NCBI GenBank assembly: GCA_937858255.1
Contig: CALLZQ010000189.1
Span: forward strand, 1 to 9,082
DNA from: an uncultured Tabrizicola sp.
GTDB lineage: Bacteria > Pseudomonadota > Alphaproteobacteria > Rhodobacterales > Rhodobacteraceae
DNA: 9,082 nucleotides
Direction of reading: 5' to 3'
A model generated the notes under the pieces. That model was not told where the DNA came from. It saw only the letters and a list, made by a program, of their open reading frames with translations, and ran no database searches. How positions within the stretch are numbered: the stretch's first letter is position 1; each line of letters opens with the position of its first letter. The position numbers and the translations under genes were made by a program. This document shows, in pieces, positions 6,408 through 9,082 of this stretch.

Positions 6408-7106
6408 TCAGACGCCCAGCCATTCGTGCTGAACCTGCGCATTGGCGCGGATCTCGGCAGCACTGCCCGTCCAGACCACTTGGCCCTTGCCCACCACCAC
6501 CACGTCATCGGCAAGCGAGGTGGCAAAGCCGAAATTCTGCTCGACAAGGATCATCGACAGGCCAGCCTCTTTCAACTCTTTCAGCTTGTCATGGATCAGC
6601 TTGACGATGATCGGCGCCAGCCCCTCGGTCGGCTCATCCAAAATCAAGAGACGCGGGTTCATCAACAGCGCGCGGGCAATCGACAGCATTTGCTGCTCTC
6701 CGCCCGAAAGCTGTGTGCCGCCATTGTCCAGACGTTCCCCCAGACGCGGGAACAGGGCCAAGACCCGCTCCATCGTCCAATCCGCGCCCGCCCCGCCAAA
6801 CCGCTTGGCCGCGATTTCCAGATTTTCGCGCACCGACAGCGACGGGAAAATATCCCGCGTTTCCGGCACATAGGCGATGCCCGCCTTCGCAATGTCAAAG
6901 GGGCGCGCGGCAATCGGCTTGCCCTCATAGACAATCTCGCCCGATTTCAGCGGCAACAACCCCATGATCGTCTTCAGCGTGGTCGATTTCCCGGCCCCGT
7001 TGCGGCCCAGAATGGCCAGCACGCGGCCCGCCTTGGCCTCCAGCGACAGGCCATAGAGAACCTGCGTCTCGCCATAGCCCGACTGGATGGATTTCAGCTC
7101 AAGCAT
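6408..7106 (-). CDS. livF: Branched-chain amino acid-type (HAAT) ABC transporter ATP-binding protein LivF
   Basis: One of the two cytoplasmic ATPases that drive a LivHM-type importer. The 232-residue length is standard. Visible motifs are Walker A GRNGAGKST (34-42), signature LSGGEQQ (133-139), Walker B LLILDEP (153-159) with Asp157 and Glu158, and VEQN (188-191) at the switch position, typical of LivF. The ATG at 7106 overlaps the end of livG by 8 bp (ATGCTTGA). The frame is open upstream to 7175, but that part lies within livG and lacks family resemblance. It is the last gene of the transporter operon and converges on the LysR gene. The family includes many importers of aromatic acids and other carboxylates, so the substrate need not be an amino acid. 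Confidence 0.95.
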   Translation of the reverse strand: MLELKSIQSGYGETQVLYGLSLEAKAGRVLAILGRNGAGKSTTLKTIMGLLPLKSGEIVYEGKPIAARPFDIAKAGIAYVPETRDIFPSLSVRENLEIAAKRFGGAGADWTMERVLALFPRLGERLDNGGTQLSGGEQQMLSIARALLMNPRLLILDEPTEGLAPIIVKLIHDKLKELKEAGLSMILVEQNFGFATSLADDVVVVGKGQVVWTGSAAEIRANAQVQHEWLGV

Positions 7107-7842
7107 CTTCCCAGCTCCCCAGATAAATGTCCCGCAGCAGCTTTGATCCCCGCGCCTCTTCCGGCAGGCCGTCAAACACCACCTCGCCGTAATTCAGAAC
7201 CGTGATCGTATCGGCCACGTCAAAGGCCAGATCCATGTCATGCTCGATGATGAGAAGCGTCAGATCGCGCGGCAGGTTGTTCAAAAGGTCATGGAAGCCC
7301 TTCGACATTTCCGGCCCCACGCCGCTGGTCGGCTCGTCCATCAGCAAGACCAGAGGCCGGGTCGCCAGGGCCACCCCCACCTCCAACTGCCGCCGCACGC
7401 CGTAGCTGACCTCGGAGACACGCGCATGCAGATAGGGCATCAGGTTCACCTGTTCGGCCACCTCAGCCACAATCTCGCGCACCTCGGGCTTGGCCAGACT
7501 GTCCGACCAGAGCCGCGTCGCGTGCCCCGTATACAACGCCGCCGCAAGGCCAAGGTTCTGCTCCACCGTCAGCCCATCGAAGAGCGTGTTCTTCTGATAG
7601 CTGCGCGACAACCCCCGCCGCGCCCGCTTAGCCACCGGCAGCGCCGTCACATCCTCACCCGCCAGATGGACAGACCCGGCATCCGGCGTCAATTCGCCAA
7701 CCAACTGGTTGAACAGCGTCGTTTTGCCCGCGCCGTTCGGCCCGAGGATCACCCGCCGCTCGCCCCGCTCCAGCTTCAAGGAGACATTTCGCGTGACATG
7801 GATAGCGCCGAAACTCTTGCTCAGATTGCGTGTCTCAAGCAT
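7099..7842 (-). CDS. livG: HAAT-family ABC transporter ATP-binding protein LivG
   Basis: The second ATPase of the importer, 247 residues. Walker A is GPNGAGKTT (34-42), the Q-loop glutamine is in RSYQKNTLF (about 83), Walker B is LVLLMDEP with Asp169 and Glu170, and the switch histidine is in IIEHDMD (about 201). The signature region reads VSYGVRRQLEVG; the family usually has L-(S/A)-Y-G-Q-Q-R-R-L-E, so the Gln-Gln pair is Val-Arg here, a mild departure. The ATG at 7842 overlaps the livM stop by 8 bp, with the same octamer (ATGCTTGA) as the livG/livF junction. Translation is presumably coupled through all three genes. An in-frame extension upstream to 7881 is inside livM and was not used. Confidence 0.95.
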   Translation of the reverse strand: MLETRNLSKSFGAIHVTRNVSLKLERGERRVILGPNGAGKTTLFNQLVGELTPDAGSVHLAGEDVTALPVAKRARRGLSRSYQKNTLFDGLTVEQNLGLAAALYTGHATRLWSDSLAKPEVREIVAEVAEQVNLMPYLHARVSEVSYGVRRQLEVGVALATRPLVLLMDEPTSGVGPEMSKGFHDLLNNLPRDLTLLIIEHDMDLAFDVADTITVLNYGEVVFDGLPEEARGSKLLRDIYLGSWEDA

Positions 7843-8839
7843 CGTTTGCCACCCCTTCCCCTTGCTGTTTGCGGGTGGCATCGGCCAAGCGCCGCTCGAT
7901 CCTCGAACCCCACCGCGCCTCGACCCAGCCGAAAATCCCGTTGGCTCGGCTCATCACCACGGCGATCAGAATGACGCCCACGATCAGGTGCCAATAAGTG
8001 GTGATCGCGCTAAGCTCATGCTTCAACACCACAAAGGCCACCGCGCCAACCATCGGCCCCACCAACGTGCCAAGCCCACCAAGGATCACGACGACAAGCG
8101 CCTCGCCTGACACGGTCCAGCCAAGCAAACCGGGCGAGATGAACATGGTATGCTGCGCAGCCAAAGCCCCAGCCAAACCCGCAATCATGCCAGACAGGCC
8201 AAAGACATCGGCCTTGACCCGCCAGACGGTCAGCCCCAGCTCCCGCATCCGCTGTTCATTATGCATGACGCCGGAAAGCGACCGCCCCAGCCCTGACCGC
8301 AGGATCAGCACCGACGCGCCATAGACTGCCGCCAAAAGTGCAAGGCAGAACAGCGCGAAGGCGCGGCTATCGTCCAGATCAACCCCAATCCACGACAGGT
8401 CAAGCCGCGAAATCCCGCTGATCCCGTCATCCCCACCAAGAACAGGGGACTCAAAGACATAGGAATAGGCCATCTGCCCAAAAGCCAAAGTCGCCATGAT
8501 GAAGTAAATGCCATGGCTGCGCGAACAAATCGCCCCGATGATCCATGCAATCACGCCCGACACCGCAACCGCCCCAGCCATCGCCAGCGCAGGCGCAATG
8601 CCCGCCTGCCCCGCCAACAGCGCAAAGGCATGGGCCTTCCCGCCCATCGGCCCCCCATGCCACAGCGACACCCCCCCGCCAAAGCCCGCCACGATATCCA
8701 GCGCCAGCACCAGCATGGCAAGGATTGCAATCTCGGTCAGGATTTCCAGCCCGAAATATTCCGCCGTTAGCGCCTGAAACAGCGCGCCCACTGCCAGCAG
8801 GATCAGAACCGCGTAACGAAGTGTGTTATGTTGAAACAT
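7835..8839 (-). CDS. livM: HAAT-family ABC transporter permease LivM
   Basis: Inner-membrane permease of the importer, 334 residues, with many hydrophobic segments spread from about residue 8 to 305. Family landmarks are the FIMATLAFGQMAYSYV stretch (113-128), GGDDGISG (135-142), the cytoplasmic coupling region RMRELGLTVWRVKADVFGLSG and the ILGGLGTLVGPMVGA segment. The C-terminus is basic (residues about 308-330). The usual early motif VSLGHAAFFGIGAYA is strongly altered here to VSLWHGGPMGGKAHA (57-71), although the frame stays open on both sides. The ATG at 8839 follows AAAGGA, which overlaps the livH stop. It lies between livH and livG in the normal liv order. Confidence 0.95.
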   Translation of the reverse strand: MFQHNTLRYAVLILLAVGALFQALTAEYFGLEILTEIAILAMLVLALDIVAGFGGGVSLWHGGPMGGKAHAFALLAGQAGIAPALAMAGAVAVSGVIAWIIGAICSRSHGIYFIMATLAFGQMAYSYVFESPVLGGDDGISGISRLDLSWIGVDLDDSRAFALFCLALLAAVYGASVLILRSGLGRSLSGVMHNEQRMRELGLTVWRVKADVFGLSGMIAGLAGALAAQHTMFISPGLLGWTVSGEALVVVILGGLGTLVGPMVGAVAFVVLKHELSAITTYWHLIVGVILIAVVMSRANGIFGWVEARWGSRIERRLADATRKQQGEGVANDA

Positions 8840-8842
8840 GGC

Positions 8843-9082
8843 TTATCCTTTCGCCGGAAACAGGCCGACGGGCTTGACCACCAGCACGGCGGCCAGCAGC
8901 GCATAGATCAGGACCGAGGCCAATTGCGGCGCCAGCACCGCGCCAAAGGTCTGCACGAAACCAAAGATCAGCGACCCGGCAATCGCGCCTTTCAGCGACC
9001 CAAGGCCACCGATGACAATCACGATCAGCGTCGGGATCAGGATTTGCAGCCCCATATCGGGCGTCACGCTCAAGAGCGGTGC
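8843..9082 (-). CDS. livH: HAAT-family ABC transporter permease LivH, C-terminal 79 residues (5' end outside window)
   Basis: The C-terminal part of the partner permease of LivM. The visible end has two hydrophobic segments, ILIPTLIVIVIGGLGSLKGAIAG and LASVLIYALLAAVLVVKPVGLF. The GGLGS-x-KGA-x-AG motif and the VKPVGLF(P)-x-KG ending are hallmarks of LivH proteins. The frame is open through the window edge, so the true start is upstream, and the solute-binding protein gene may lie beyond it. The stop at 8845-8843 is 3 nt from the livM ATG. Confidence 0.93.
   Translation of the reverse strand, partial: APLLSVTPDMGLQILIPTLIVIVIGGLGSLKGAIAGSLIFGFVQTFGAVLAPQLASVLIYALLAAVLVVKPVGLFPAKG

Overview
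The window looks like a chromosomal catabolic locus from an alphaproteobacterium, most likely a Rhodobacterales/roseobacter-type organism. The inference rests on GC-rich coding DNA, GC-rich third positions, dense overlapping operons and the protein families present. No species-level claim is possible from the sequence alone. No rRNA, tRNA, CRISPR array, insertion sequence or phage gene was seen.

Region 1 (1-3451, minus strand) is one compact operon. In transcription order it encodes an SCP2-like small protein, an alpha/beta hydrolase, a 46-residue cysteine-containing protein, a BKACE-family beta-keto acid cleavage enzyme, and the A and B subunits of a 3-oxoacid CoA-transferase (B runs off the left edge). 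Three junctions are tight: two 4-bp ATGA overlaps, and an A-stop/B-start gap in which the ribosome-binding site overlaps the stop. The 57-nt gap before the BKACE gene holds a perfect 8-bp GC-only inverted repeat.

Region 2 (3452-3720) is the divergent control region and contains a perfect 7-bp-arm inverted repeat. Region 3 (3721-4651, plus strand) is a single intradiol ring-cleavage dioxygenase of the hydroxyquinol 1,2-dioxygenase type, closed by a strong intrinsic terminator. Region 4 (4778-5308) is an unrecognised four-helix membrane protein whose codon use differs from its neighbours. Region 5 (5484-6374) is a CatR/BenM-like LysR regulator. Region 6 (6408-9082, minus strand, convergent with the regulator) holds the permease and ATPase genes of a branched-chain-amino-acid-type (HAAT) ABC transporter in the order livH-livM-livG-livF. 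livH is cut by the right edge and no solute-binding protein is in view.

A coherent reading is uptake of an aromatic acid (or related compound) by the ABC transporter, intradiol cleavage of a (hydroxy)catechol, and processing of the resulting beta-keto acid. BKACE chemistry (keto acid + acetyl-CoA giving acetoacetate + an acyl-CoA) followed by a SCOT-type CoA-transferase would make acetoacetyl-CoA, in place of the usual 3-oxoadipyl-CoA thiolase route. No maleylacetate reductase, muconate cycloisomerase or thiolase gene lies in the window. The step order and the true substrate are inference.
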